Both the position numbers and the translations under genes were made by a program. This document shows positions 34,099 to 43,112 of a stretch of 57,832 nucleotides of DNA, piece by piece. The stretch is from DASZIT01 sp052143315 (lineage in GTDB: Bacteria; Actinomycetota; Acidimicrobiia; Acidimicrobiales; RAAP-2): the NCBI GenBank assembly GCA_052143315.1, contig JBKQTE010000056.1, positions 1 through 57,832 on the forward strand. Reading direction: 5' to 3'. Numbering within the stretch: the stretch's first letter is position 1; each line of letters opens with the position of its first letter. The notes beneath the pieces are model-generated. The model was not told the origin of the DNA, ran no database searches, and saw only the letters and a program-made list of their open reading frames with translations.

Positions 34099-34908
34099 AT
34101 GTCCGAGACCACCGATACCGAGACCCCGGCGGCGCGGCGAACGGGGCGTCGCCGGTTGCTTGTGGTGGCCGGCGTGGCGGCGGTGGGGTTGGGCGGGCTG
34201 GCCGCCGCCGCATGCACGTCATCGAGCCCGTCGGCGGCCAGCGTTGCCTCGTGCTCGTCCACCTCGGCCAAGCTGACCGTGGCGGGGTCCGGGCTGGCCA
34301 CCGGCACGCCCGACACCCTCACCGTCGACATCACCATTGCGGTGTCCGGCGCCACCGCCCAGGAGGCCCTGGCCGACGATGACACCAGCGCGGCATCGAT
34401 GATCGCCGCCTTCACCGCCGGAGGGGTGACCAAGCAGAACATCCAGACCACCAATCTCAGCATCCAACCGAACTACACGCTGACCAACGGGAAGGAGACG
34501 CTGACCGGCTACGGCGTCAACAACACGGTCACCGCCGAGATCACCGACCTCGGAACCGCCGGTACCGTGCTCGACGCGGTGTCCGGGGCAGCCGGGAACG
34601 CCGGCCAGATCAACTCGGTGTCGTTCTCCATCAAGGACATCCGCGACCTCGAGGACCAGGCGAGGACCGACGCCGTCCACCAGGCGGTCAGCCACGCCCG
34701 GACCATGGCCGCGGCGGCCGGTGAGCGCCTCGGGCCGGTGTGCTCGCTGACCGACACCACTTCGAGCTCGCAGGGCTTCCCGACCGCCAACTCCTCCGCA
34801 GGGGCCCCCGGTTTCAGTGCGGCCGTCCCGCTGGCGGTGGGCTCCCAGCAGGCCAGCGCCCAGGTCACCGTCGTCTACTCGCTGGAGACCGGCCCGACCA
34901 CGTCCTGA
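34099..34908 (+). CDS. SIMPL-domain (DUF541) lipoprotein
   Basis: 269 residues with a ribosome binding site GGAG before the ATG. Residues ~18-39 form a signal peptide ending in a lipobox (LAAAAC, Cys39), so it should be a membrane-anchored lipoprotein. The SIMPL domain covers most of the rest: TVAGSGLATGTPDTLTVDI, a YTLTNGKETLTGYGVNNTV core, and DLEDQARTDAVHQAV in the helix. SIMPL proteins are periplasmic or cell-surface proteins of unclear function. It follows the sigma/anti-sigma pair by 42 nt and may be part of the regulon. Confidence 0.85.
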   Translation: MSETTDTETPAARRTGRRRLLVVAGVAAVGLGGLAAAACTSSSPSAASVASCSSTSAKLTVAGSGLATGTPDTLTVDITIAVSGATAQEALADDDTSAASMIAAFTAGGVTKQNIQTTNLSIQPNYTLTNGKETLTGYGVNNTVTAEITDLGTAGTVLDAVSGAAGNAGQINSVSFSIKDIRDLEDQARTDAVHQAVSHARTMAAAAGERLGPVCSLTDTTSSSQGFPTANSSAGAPGFSAAVPLAVGSQQASAQVTVVYSLETGPTTS

Positions 34909-34940
34909 CCGGGCCGGCGACGTCCTGACCGGGCCGGCGA
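34901..34940. repeat. 20-bp perfect tandem duplication at the stop codon
   Basis: CGTCCTGACCGGGCCGGCGA occurs twice in direct succession at 34901-34920 and 34921-34940. The first copy contains the TGA stop of the SIMPL gene. Slippage during replication is the simplest origin. Confidence 0.95.
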
Positions 34941-35072
34941 CCCCGGACCGTGCCTCCGCCCACGCCCGGGGATCCCCACCGGGCTTACCATGCACCATGG
35001 AGTTCCACCGGTTGGTCCGGCGCGACGACACCCCGGATGGCGGCATGACCTTGTGGCCGGCAGTGGCCGACG

Positions 35073-37454
35073 TTGGCTGAGCCTTCCACGTCTCAGGACC
35101 GTTCGACCGGGGGGAGCGTCGACGCGGCCCCGCCTGCCCCGTCGTCGAGATGGCCCGTCGGGAGTGGACGACCGGCGGCGGTCGCCGCCTGGGTCCGGGC
35201 CAGGGACCCCGGGCTGCTGGCCACCAAACGGTCGGTCCGGGCGGCGGTGGTCATGCCGGCGGTTTTCGCCCTCACCCACGTGCTCTTCTCCGATCCGCAG
35301 GTCAGCCTGTTCGGAGCGTTCGGGTCCTTCGCCCTCCTGCTCCTCGTCGACTTCCCGGGTCGGCCCCGCTCCCGCCTCCTCTCCTATCTGGGGCTCTTCC
35401 TGGTCGGCGGCTGTCTGATCGCCCTCGGCACCATCATCTCGACCGACAAGGTGGGCTCGGTGGCCGCCATGGCGGTCGTGGGGTTCGCCGTGCTCTTCGC
35501 CGGCGTCCTCTCCCCACAGGTGGCCACCGCCTCCACCGCCGCCCTGCTGACCTTCGTGCTGCCGGTGTCCGTGGCCGAACCGGCATCGGCCATCGGCCCG
35601 CGCCTGGTCGGATGGGCGTTCGCCGGTGCCGGTGCCATCACCGCCTGCATGCTGATCTGGCCGACCCCGTGGCACGACTCCCTTCGCCGCCGACTGTCGG
35701 CCACCGTCGCCTCGGTCAGCCGGTTGGCGACCAGCTACGCCGAGGGAAAGCCCGATCCCCGGGCGCGCCAGTCGGTCGACGACGAGCTGGTGCTCCTGCG
35801 CCGCCAATTCGCCGGGACGCCCTACCCGCCCACCGGGGCGGCGGCCGGTGCGGTGGCCTTGGCCAAGCTGGTCGGGCGGGTCGAGTGGATCGCCGGGAGC
35901 CCGGTGTTCGACGGTGACGAAGCCGCCGTCCCCGAACCGGGCCCGGTCCGCGCCATCCTCGAGTCGATCGCCGACACACTGCGTCTGAGCGCCTCGCTCA
36001 TCTGCGATCGGAGCGGCCATCCCGTGGAGGATCCGCGACTGGTCCGGGCACTGCAGGACGCCGTCCGCCGGCTCGATGCGTTGCTCGCCGCCGAGCTCAG
36101 TGCCGAGGTGTCGATGCTGCTCGACCCCGAAGCCGACGGCGGTGTCACCAACCGGCACGTCTCCGGCACCGAGGCCCCGGACCAGCAGGGAGCCATCGCC
36201 TCGTCGCTGGACCCGACGTTTCGGGCCCGGGCCCTGGGCACCGCCACCGAGATGGTGGCTGACGCCGCCCTCGAGGCGGCCGGCGCCCAGGCGGTCGGCG
36301 ACCGGAGGTTGGGCGTGGCCCCCGTGGCGACCTCGCGCCAGCTCTGGCACCGAGCGGCGGCGCGCCTCTCGTTCCGCTCCGTGTGGTTCCGGAACTCCGT
36401 GCGGGGGGCGGCAGGACTGGCCCTGGCGGTGGCGGTCGTCGAGGTCACCGACGTCGAGCACGGCTTCTGGGTGGTGCTGGGGACCCTGTCGGTGCTTCGG
36501 TCCAACGCCCTCGGCACCGGCGCCACGGCGCTGCGCGCCGTCGGTGGGACAGCCGTGGGCGTCGTGGTCGGCTCGGCGGTCATGATCGGCGTTTCGGGCC
36601 GCACACCGCTGCTGTGGGTGCTCCTACCGGTGGCCGTGCTGGTGGCGGGCGTGGCCCCGTCGATGATCTCGTTCACCGCCGGTCAGGCGGGCTTCACCCT
36701 GGTGGTGGTCGTCCTGTTCAATATCATCGAACCCACGGGGTGGAAGGTCGGCCTCACGCGGATCGAGGACGTGGCCATCGGCTGCGGGGTCAGCATCGTG
36801 GTGGGGCTGCTGTTCTGGCCCCGGGGCGCCACCGCCGCCCTGGGCCGTGCCCTGGCCGATGCCTTCGTCACCAGTTCGGGCTACCTGTCCGACGCGGTGG
36901 ACCGTCTGACCGACCCGACCCACCCGTTCGACACCGGGCCGGCCCAGCTGGCGGCGCACCGCGCCTACATGAGGCTCGATGACGCCTTCCGTCAGTTTCT
37001 GGTCGAGCGGGGAGCCAAGGTGGTACCCGTGGACGTCGTCGCCAGCCTCTTCACCGGGTCGAACCGGATCCGCCTGGCGGCGTACACGCTGTCTTCACTG
37101 CCTGCCGTCCCGCCTAACCCCGGTCGCCCGGAGCTCGAGTCGGTCGCCATCGCCGGAGCGGTGCTCCGGGACTCCTATGCATCCAGCCACCGCTGGTACG
37201 AGGAGTTCGGCGAGCTGTTGGCGGGCCGGCGCGACGCGCTCGAGCCGGCGCCGGACCACGGGACGTTCCTGCACCCGGCTCTGTTGGAGGCGTTCGTGGA
37301 TGCACGATCCCAGCGGCGCGGTGACCGACTGCGTACCACCATCCAGATGCTCTGGGCCGACGAGCTGCTCGAAGCCCAGGGGCAGGTCCAGGCCGACCTG
37401 GCCGCCTCCGCCGACCGTTTCGCCCGGCGGAGGCGGCGAACCTCGATGATCTGA
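35073..37454 (+). CDS. FUSC-family inner membrane transporter-like protein
   Basis: 793 residues. Two blocks of about five to six helices each (about 55-195 and 430-570) are each followed by a cytoplasmic helical domain, the arrangement of FUSC/YccS/AaeB aromatic-acid-exporter proteins. Typical segments are FGAFGSFALLLLVDFPGRPRSRLLSYLGLFLVGG and WVVLGTLSVLRSNALGTGATALRAVGGT. The start codon appears to be TTG at 35073; no ATG nearby fits. The substrate is unknown. It may be under the ECF sigma regulation, but that is speculation. Confidence 0.85.
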   Translation: MAEPSTSQDRSTGGSVDAAPPAPSSRWPVGSGRPAAVAAWVRARDPGLLATKRSVRAAVVMPAVFALTHVLFSDPQVSLFGAFGSFALLLLVDFPGRPRSRLLSYLGLFLVGGCLIALGTIISTDKVGSVAAMAVVGFAVLFAGVLSPQVATASTAALLTFVLPVSVAEPASAIGPRLVGWAFAGAGAITACMLIWPTPWHDSLRRRLSATVASVSRLATSYAEGKPDPRARQSVDDELVLLRRQFAGTPYPPTGAAAGAVALAKLVGRVEWIAGSPVFDGDEAAVPEPGPVRAILESIADTLRLSASLICDRSGHPVEDPRLVRALQDAVRRLDALLAAELSAEVSMLLDPEADGGVTNRHVSGTEAPDQQGAIASSLDPTFRARALGTATEMVADAALEAAGAQAVGDRRLGVAPVATSRQLWHRAAARLSFRSVWFRNSVRGAAGLALAVAVVEVTDVEHGFWVVLGTLSVLRSNALGTGATALRAVGGTAVGVVVGSAVMIGVSGRTPLLWVLLPVAVLVAGVAPSMISFTAGQAGFTLVVVVLFNIIEPTGWKVGLTRIEDVAIGCGVSIVVGLLFWPRGATAALGRALADAFVTSSGYLSDAVDRLTDPTHPFDTGPAQLAAHRAYMRLDDAFRQFLVERGAKVVPVDVVASLFTGSNRIRLAAYTLSSLPAVPPNPGRPELESVAIAGAVLRDSYASSHRWYEEFGELLAGRRDALEPAPDHGTFLHPALLEAFVDARSQRRGDRLRTTIQMLWADELLEAQGQVQADLAASADRFARRRRRTSMI

Positions 37455-37610
37455 GGAGGTCGCGGGCCGGGCCGGAGCCGTGGACGGATCCGACACGGGT
37501 GGCCCCCGACCGGTGGACGTGGGGCCGCCGGGCGGTGCCGTCGTCCCTGCCGCCTCCGCCGGTCGGTACGTTAGGCTGCCGGGGGGACGGCGAAGGGAGC
37601 GGGCATCACC

Positions 37611-39437
37611 GTGAGACTCTCCATCTGGTGGGTGAAGGGATCCGTCGGCCGGCACGTGCTTCCCGGGAGGGCACTACGCATCGCCCTGGTGTCGGGCTGT
37701 CTCTGTCTGGCGGGAGTACTCACGAGCGCCCTGTTCCAAGTCGGAACGGCTGAGGCGGCACCCTCGACGTGGTCGGTCACCGCCGCAATCTCACCCAGCA
37801 CCGTCTACCAGGGCCTCGATGGCGTCTCGTGCACCAGCTCGTCCTGGTGCATGGCGGTGGGCTTCTCGCAGTCCGGGGTCCTCCACGTCGATCAGACCCT
37901 GGGGGAAATCTGGAACGGGAGCGCCTTGTCGGTCACCCCCACTCCCAGCCCGAGCAGCGGGAACGACTTCCTCGAAGGGGTGGCGTGCGTCAGCTCACGT
38001 GAGTGCGTGGCGGTGGGCTCCTCGCAAGTGCTCCCAGGCTCGCAGGACCAGACCCTGATCGAGACATGGAACGGGACGTCCTGGTCGGTCGCCCCCAGTC
38101 CCGACGAAGGCGGGGGCGGGGTACTGACCGGTGTGTCGTGTACCGGCCCGAGCCAGTGTGTGGCCGTTGGCTACTACGGTGCCCCGTCAACGCCTCAGAC
38201 CCTGGTCGAGGCGTGGAGCGGCGGCTCGTGGTCGATCACCTCCAGCCCCAATGCCAGCGGTGACGACGCCCTCAACGGTGTGTCGTGCTCCAGCCCCACC
38301 AGCTGCGCAGCGGTCGGAGCCTCCGGCTCGTCTCAAACCCTGGCCGAGTGGTGGGACGGGATCTCGTGGTCCATTACCCCCACCCCCGACCCGGGTGGTG
38401 GCTCCCTCAACGGTGTGTCGTGCACCAGCTCGAGCAGCTGTGTGGCGGTGGGCTTCTACGAACCGTCGGGATCGCAGCAGTCCGTGATCGAGTCCTGGGA
38501 CGGAACCTCATGGTCCGTCGTCCCCAGCCCGAACGTCGTGAGTCCCAGCAGCCAGCTCCTCGGGGTGACGTGCACCAGCATGACCAACTGCGTGGCGGGT
38601 GGCTCCTATCAGGACGGTTCGACGAGGCTGAGCCTGGTCGAGTCGTGGAGCGGGAGCACCTGGTCGGTCACCCCGAGCCCCAACCCGGGGAGCAGTGCCA
38701 ACGAGCTCAACGGGGTGTCCTGTACCAGCACGATCTGGTGCATGGCGACCGGGAACTCTCTCGACGGTTCGACCGGCTACAACCTGGCCGAAGTCGGCAC
38801 CGGCATCACGCCCGACTACTGGTTGGTCGGCAGCGACGGGGGCATCTTCAACTTCGGCGGTGCCGGGTTCTTCGGCTCGATGGGCGGCACCCACCTGAAC
38901 CAGCCGGTGGTGGGCATCGCTTCCACCCCCGACGGCAAGGGCTACTGGGAGGTGGCCTCCGACGGGGGCATCTTCAGCTTCGGCGACGCGGTGTTCTTTG
39001 GCTCCATGGGCGGCACGCACCTCAACGCCCCGATCGTGGGCATCGCTGCCACCCCCGACAGGGCCGGCTACTGGGAGGTGGCCTCCGACGGGGGCATCTT
39101 CAGCTTCGGGTACGCCGCCTTCTACGGCTCGATGGGTGGCACCCATCTCAACCAGCCGGTGGTCGGTGTTGCCGCCGCCCCCGATGGAAGGGGCTACTGG
39201 GAGGTGGCCTCAGACGGGGGCATCTTCAGCTTCGGCGACGCGGTCTTCTACGGCTCGATGGGCGGCGCCCATCTCAACGCCCCGATCGTGGGGATCTCTG
39301 GCACCCCCGACGGGGCCGGCTACTGGGAGGTGGCGTCCGACGGGGGCATCTTCAACTTCGGCACCGCCGGCTTCTTCGGCTCCATGGGCGGCACCCATCT
39401 CAACGCCCCGATCGTCGGCCTGGCCGCAGCCAATTGA
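37611..39437 (+). CDS. Secreted two-repeat-type protein (Cys-pair and DGGIF repeats)
   Basis: 608 residues, GTG start with AAGGGAG upstream; TAGGCT at 37572-37577 may be the -10. Residues 1-49 look like a signal peptide (hydrophobic 22-42, AEAA cleavage). Residues ~55-400 hold seven degenerate ~48-residue repeats with the pattern W-S-V-T-P-S-P...LNGVSC...C.AVG, each with a Cys pair. Then five 42-residue repeats follow (YWEVASDGGIFSFGDA...GSMGGTHLN.P.VG). Both types suggest β-propeller or similar β-repeat folds. No catalytic motif is seen. The second repeat type is shared with the S53 peptidase gene that follows. Confidence 0.85.
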   Translation: MRLSIWWVKGSVGRHVLPGRALRIALVSGCLCLAGVLTSALFQVGTAEAAPSTWSVTAAISPSTVYQGLDGVSCTSSSWCMAVGFSQSGVLHVDQTLGEIWNGSALSVTPTPSPSSGNDFLEGVACVSSRECVAVGSSQVLPGSQDQTLIETWNGTSWSVAPSPDEGGGGVLTGVSCTGPSQCVAVGYYGAPSTPQTLVEAWSGGSWSITSSPNASGDDALNGVSCSSPTSCAAVGASGSSQTLAEWWDGISWSITPTPDPGGGSLNGVSCTSSSSCVAVGFYEPSGSQQSVIESWDGTSWSVVPSPNVVSPSSQLLGVTCTSMTNCVAGGSYQDGSTRLSLVESWSGSTWSVTPSPNPGSSANELNGVSCTSTIWCMATGNSLDGSTGYNLAEVGTGITPDYWLVGSDGGIFNFGGAGFFGSMGGTHLNQPVVGIASTPDGKGYWEVASDGGIFSFGDAVFFGSMGGTHLNAPIVGIAATPDRAGYWEVASDGGIFSFGYAAFYGSMGGTHLNQPVVGVAAAPDGRGYWEVASDGGIFSFGDAVFYGSMGGAHLNAPIVGISGTPDGAGYWEVASDGGIFNFGTAGFFGSMGGTHLNAPIVGLAAAN

Positions 39438-39600
39438 AAAACTTGGCAGCGTCAGCTCCTCGGCACCTGCCCGGCCCTTCGCCACAACGACATCGGCCTC
39501 CTTCCCTCGTCCGGTAGGGAGTCGGTTGGGATACTGTTCGCCGAGGCCGTTCGATGGTGACGTGACCGAGCGGGCCCGGGTGGTCGACAGGGGGAATCAC

Positions 39601-42369
39601 GTGAGGCGACGAGCTCGGGTCATCGCGGCACTGGCAGCGTTGGCCATAGTGGGCCCTGCGTGGGGCACGGGCGTGGCCGGTGCCGATGCCCCTGTCGGGG
39701 CGATCACCGAACCACTGGGCCTCGCACCGGCCGTGCCGGCCGGCGCCACCCCCACGGCGGCGCCGCTGCCGGCCTCGATCACTGCGTCGGTGGTGCTGAG
39801 GCCGGCCGACCCGGCCGGGCTGCAGGCCTACGCCACCGCCGCCTCCACCCCTGGCAGTCCCCAGTACCGCCACTTCCTGACACCCGCTGAAGTCCAACAC
39901 CGGTTCGGGCCGTCGTCCTCGACCACCGTCGAGCTCCGCGGCTGGCTGAGCTCCGAAGGACTCGACGTGCGACCGACCGAGGGGGACGGAGCCGTGGTGC
40001 CGGTCACCGGAACCCCGATGCAACTGGGGGAGGCGTTCGGCACGGCCTTGCGGAGCTACCGGATGGCGTCGGGCCGGACGGCCTACGCCAACGACTCGGC
40101 GCCCCGGGTGCCGGCTGGACTTGCCCCTGACGTCCAGGAAGTCGTGGGCCTGGACAGCTTCGCACTGCCCACCAACGACGATGCCGGGGCCGACACCCCT
40201 ACGGCAACCGCTCCCCAACCGGCACCGCACGTGTCGACCGCCGGCCCCCAGCCGTGCGCGGCGGCGTCGGCGGCGTCGGCCGCCTTCTCCTTCGTGGGTC
40301 CCGGCGGCGCCCCCAGCCACTCGGTGACGGCGGACCGGATCGCTCCGACCTACGATCTGCCCCCGCTCTACGCCCAGGGAGACTTCGGGCAGGGGACGAC
40401 GGTGGCCGTGATGATGGTGGGCGCCGACTACGAGAACAGCGACATCTCGTACTTCGACCAGTGTTATGGGATCGATACAGCCGTGCACCGAGTGGCGGTC
40501 GATGGGGGGGCGGGGGTCCCACCCGGCGGCGGGGGCGCGGCAGAAGTCACCATGGACATCGAGGCGGTGGCGGTCTTCGCCCCGCAGGCCAAGATCCTCG
40601 TCTACGAGGCACCCACCAGTACCGCCGGCCTCCTCGACGACTATGCGGCCATGGCCCAGGACGACCAGGCCCAGGTCGGTACCGTATCGGCCGGAGTGTG
40701 CGAGCCACTCAACAACTCGACACTGGGCGAGAACACCGTCTTCGAGGAGATGGCCGCCCAGGGCCAGACCATGTTCGCCTCGTCGGGGGACCAGGGTTCC
40801 GAGGCATGCCTCCAGGACGGAGCCTTCCTGTCGAACGCCGCCACGGCGGGACTGTTCGTCAACGACCCCGCCAGCCAACCATTCGTGGTCGGCGTCGGGG
40901 GGGTGTACCTCCCGGATCTGTCCGACCCGAGCACTGCCACCGTCTGGAACGACGGGCCGTACTCCACCTTCGAGGGCGACTACGTGGGCTCGGGCGGCTA
41001 CAGCAGCGCCATCGCCTCCGACCAATTCGATGTGGGGTACGGCAGCGGGTGGGCCATGTCCCCGTGGCAGGTGGGCACCGGCGATACCGGGAACAACCCG
41101 AACGATCCGAACAACCCGGCGAACTACGGCTCCGGCTGCGGCCCCAGCGGGGTGGCGGCCTGCCGGGCCGTCCCCGACGTGACCGGCGACGCCGACCAAG
41201 CCAACAATCTCCTCTACTACTGCGGGGCCTGTGGGCCGCCGTACCCGCTGCCGGCGTACCCGGGTTGGTGGGGCGGGATCGGGACCAGCATCGCCTCGCC
41301 CGAGTGGGCCGCCGTCGCCGGCCTCATCAACGCCGACGTCCCCGGTGATCGGTCCGGCTTCCTCGCCCCTGCCCTCTACCAGATCGAAGCCGACGATCCA
41401 TCGGCCTTCGTCGACGTGACCACGGGCAACAACGACTACCTGACGCAACCAAACAGATACGGCGTCGGCAACGACATCTGCTCCTACAACGGGTCCCCCG
41501 ACGACCAACCCTGCTACGAGGCCACGCCGGGCTACGACGTGGCCAGCGGCCTCGGGCTCCCCGCCGCGGCTGTGCTGGCCGCCGACGTCAGGGCCCTGGC
41601 TCAGAGCCACGGTGCGTCGTTCCACGGTTCCATGGGCGGCACCGCCCTGAGCCAGCCGATCGTGGGCATGGCGGCGACCTCCACGGGCGGCGGCTACTGG
41701 GAGGTGGCCGCCGACGGGGGCATCTTCAGCTTCGGCGATGCCGCCTTCCACGGCTCCATGGGCGGCATCGGCCTCCATCGACCGATCGTGGGCATGGCGT
41801 CGACCGCCAACGGCAAGGGCTACTGGGAGGTGGCCGCCGACGGCGGCATCTTCAGCTTCGGAGACGCCGGCTTCTACGGCTCGATGGGGGGAAAGCCTCT
41901 CGACCAGCCGATCGTGGGCATGGCGGCGACTCCGGACGGCAAGGGCTACTGGGAGGTGGCCGCCGACGGCGGCATCTTCAGCTTCGGAGACGCCGGCTTC
42001 TACGGCTCGATGGGGGGAAAGCCTCTCGACCAGCCGATCGTGAGCATGGCGGCGACTCCGGACGGCAAGGGCTACTGGGAGGTGGCCGCCGACGGGGGCA
42101 TCTTCAGCTTCGGGGACGCCGGCTTCTACGGCTCGATGGGCGGCACCGTGCTCAACAAGCCGATCGTGGGCATGGATGCCGCCCCAGACGGTCAGGGATA
42201 CTGGCTGGTCGCATCCGACGGGGGCATCTTCGCCTTCGGCGACGCGGCGTTCTACGGCTCGATGGGCGCCAGCCCCCTGAACAAGCCGGTCGTCGGCATG
42301 GCGTCCACCCACAGCGGCTCGGGCTACTGGGAGGTGGCCGCCGACGGGGGCATCTTCAGCTTCCCGTGA
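39601..42369 (+). CDS. S53 (sedolisin) peptidase with C-terminal DGGIF repeats
   Basis: 922 residues from GTG 39601, with AGGGGG ribosome binding site 6 nt upstream. A signal peptide (about 1-29) precedes a pro-domain (about 50-190, LRPADPAGLQAYATAASTPGSPQYRHFLTPAEV), which is cut off in mature sedolisins. The catalytic domain carries Glu315 and Asp319 (AAEVTMD), Asp397 (SSGDQG) and Ser563 (GIGTSIASPEW), with a calcium site near FVDVTTG. From about residue 674 six copies of the 42-residue repeat follow. Likely a secreted acid protease anchored or targeted by the repeats. The start is open upstream in a shadow frame. Confidence 0.93.
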   Translation: MRRRARVIAALAALAIVGPAWGTGVAGADAPVGAITEPLGLAPAVPAGATPTAAPLPASITASVVLRPADPAGLQAYATAASTPGSPQYRHFLTPAEVQHRFGPSSSTTVELRGWLSSEGLDVRPTEGDGAVVPVTGTPMQLGEAFGTALRSYRMASGRTAYANDSAPRVPAGLAPDVQEVVGLDSFALPTNDDAGADTPTATAPQPAPHVSTAGPQPCAAASAASAAFSFVGPGGAPSHSVTADRIAPTYDLPPLYAQGDFGQGTTVAVMMVGADYENSDISYFDQCYGIDTAVHRVAVDGGAGVPPGGGGAAEVTMDIEAVAVFAPQAKILVYEAPTSTAGLLDDYAAMAQDDQAQVGTVSAGVCEPLNNSTLGENTVFEEMAAQGQTMFASSGDQGSEACLQDGAFLSNAATAGLFVNDPASQPFVVGVGGVYLPDLSDPSTATVWNDGPYSTFEGDYVGSGGYSSAIASDQFDVGYGSGWAMSPWQVGTGDTGNNPNDPNNPANYGSGCGPSGVAACRAVPDVTGDADQANNLLYYCGACGPPYPLPAYPGWWGGIGTSIASPEWAAVAGLINADVPGDRSGFLAPALYQIEADDPSAFVDVTTGNNDYLTQPNRYGVGNDICSYNGSPDDQPCYEATPGYDVASGLGLPAAAVLAADVRALAQSHGASFHGSMGGTALSQPIVGMAATSTGGGYWEVAADGGIFSFGDAAFHGSMGGIGLHRPIVGMASTANGKGYWEVAADGGIFSFGDAGFYGSMGGKPLDQPIVGMAATPDGKGYWEVAADGGIFSFGDAGFYGSMGGKPLDQPIVSMAATPDGKGYWEVAADGGIFSFGDAGFYGSMGGTVLNKPIVGMDAAPDGQGYWLVASDGGIFAFGDAAFYGSMGASPLNKPVVGMASTHSGSGYWEVAADGGIFSFP
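41818..42069 (+). repeat. Two 126-bp near-identical tandem units in the S53 gene
   Basis: 41818-41943 and 41944-42069 are 126-bp copies differing at one base (G versus A, in GTGGGC/GTGAGC). Each encodes one 42-residue DGGIF repeat. The near identity in otherwise diverged repeats points to a recent duplication. Confidence 0.95.
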
Positions 42370-42649
42370 CGGTGGAGCCGTAGGGCCCGGCCGTGAGGCG
42401 CAGGCGGCGGCGTCCACCGCCGGCCAGTGGTACCTCATCACAACTCGGTGGAGGTTCGGGTGTCGAAGGGGGACCCCAACCGTCTTCCTTGGGTTCCAAC
42501 CCTGTCCACTTGATCGTGCACAAGGTCGAACCTCCTGTTCGTGCTGTGCCCGCAGCGTTGACCGATAAGCGTCGAGGCTGCGGGCTCTTGGCAATGTGCA
42601 GGGCGAAGCCGGTGCGCGAAGATGTGCGCCACAGGCACTACGGCCTTAC

Positions 42650-42662
42650 ACAATGATATTGT
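42650..42662 (+). promoter_or_regulatory. Promoter and palindromic operator of the DUF6932-XRE pair
   Basis: ACAAT-GAT-ATTGT inverted repeat overlaps TATTGT (42657-42662), which ends 6 nt before GTG 42669, the leaderless geometry seen elsewhere. The site fits autoregulation by the XRE protein. The surrounding sequence is AT-richer than the rest of the window. Confidence 0.5.
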
Positions 42663-42668
42663 TGTGGA

Positions 42669-43112
42669 GTGTCCCTACCGCCCTTCGAGCCGAGCACAGG
42701 CCGTCTGCCGCCAGGGGAGCACAGCGCCACGCGGGAGGAAGTCGTCGAACGATTCGGCTGGAACCGGCGCCGACGCCAGCTGCTCGATGGCCTGGCTGAA
42801 GCACTGGCATTGCTCGCCGACGCCGATGTACGCGGGTCTGGATCAACGGAAGCTTCGTCACGGCCAAGGAAGAGCCGGGGGACTTCGACGTCGTTTGGGA
42901 CCCGAGCGATGCCGACCTCGACCGACTCGATGCGATCTTCTTCGATTTCGCGGACGGTCGGAGGTCGCAGAAGGAGCGATTCGGAGGGGAGCTACTTCCG
43001 AAAGTCGTGGAACGGGTAAGCGGACTGGTCTTTGCCGAGTTCCTTCAGAACGAGCGGGACACAGGGATTGAAGGGCATCGTCGTGATCGACCCGAGGAGG
43101 ATCGAACAATGA
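42669..43112 (+). pseudogene. DUF6932-like gene with two frameshifts
   Basis: The frame from GTG 42669 gives LPPGEHSATREEVVERFGW...LLDGLAEALALLADADV. A missing base near 42834 then shifts the homologous reading to another frame: VWINGSFVTAKEEPGDFDVVWDPSDAD, the nucleotidyltransferase-like DUF6932 signature, with FFDFADGRRSQKERFGGELLPKV. An extra base near 43068 restores the original frame for the end (LKGIVVIDPRRIEQ) and the TGA, which overlaps the XRE start as ATGA. The two shifts cancel but the middle stays out of frame, so the protein should be broken unless these are sequencing errors. Family name is from memory and not certain. Confidence 0.7.

Noticed and set aside
37800..42369. Regularly spaced DNA repeats, considered as a CRISPR array
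   Set aside because: Units are 126-150 bp coding repeats in frame with one long protein, with no constant repeat/variable spacer pattern.
39400..42594. 1064-residue minus-strand open frame opposite the S53 gene
   Set aside because: Repetitive antisense translation of the sense-strand repeats; the sense protein has catalytic residues.
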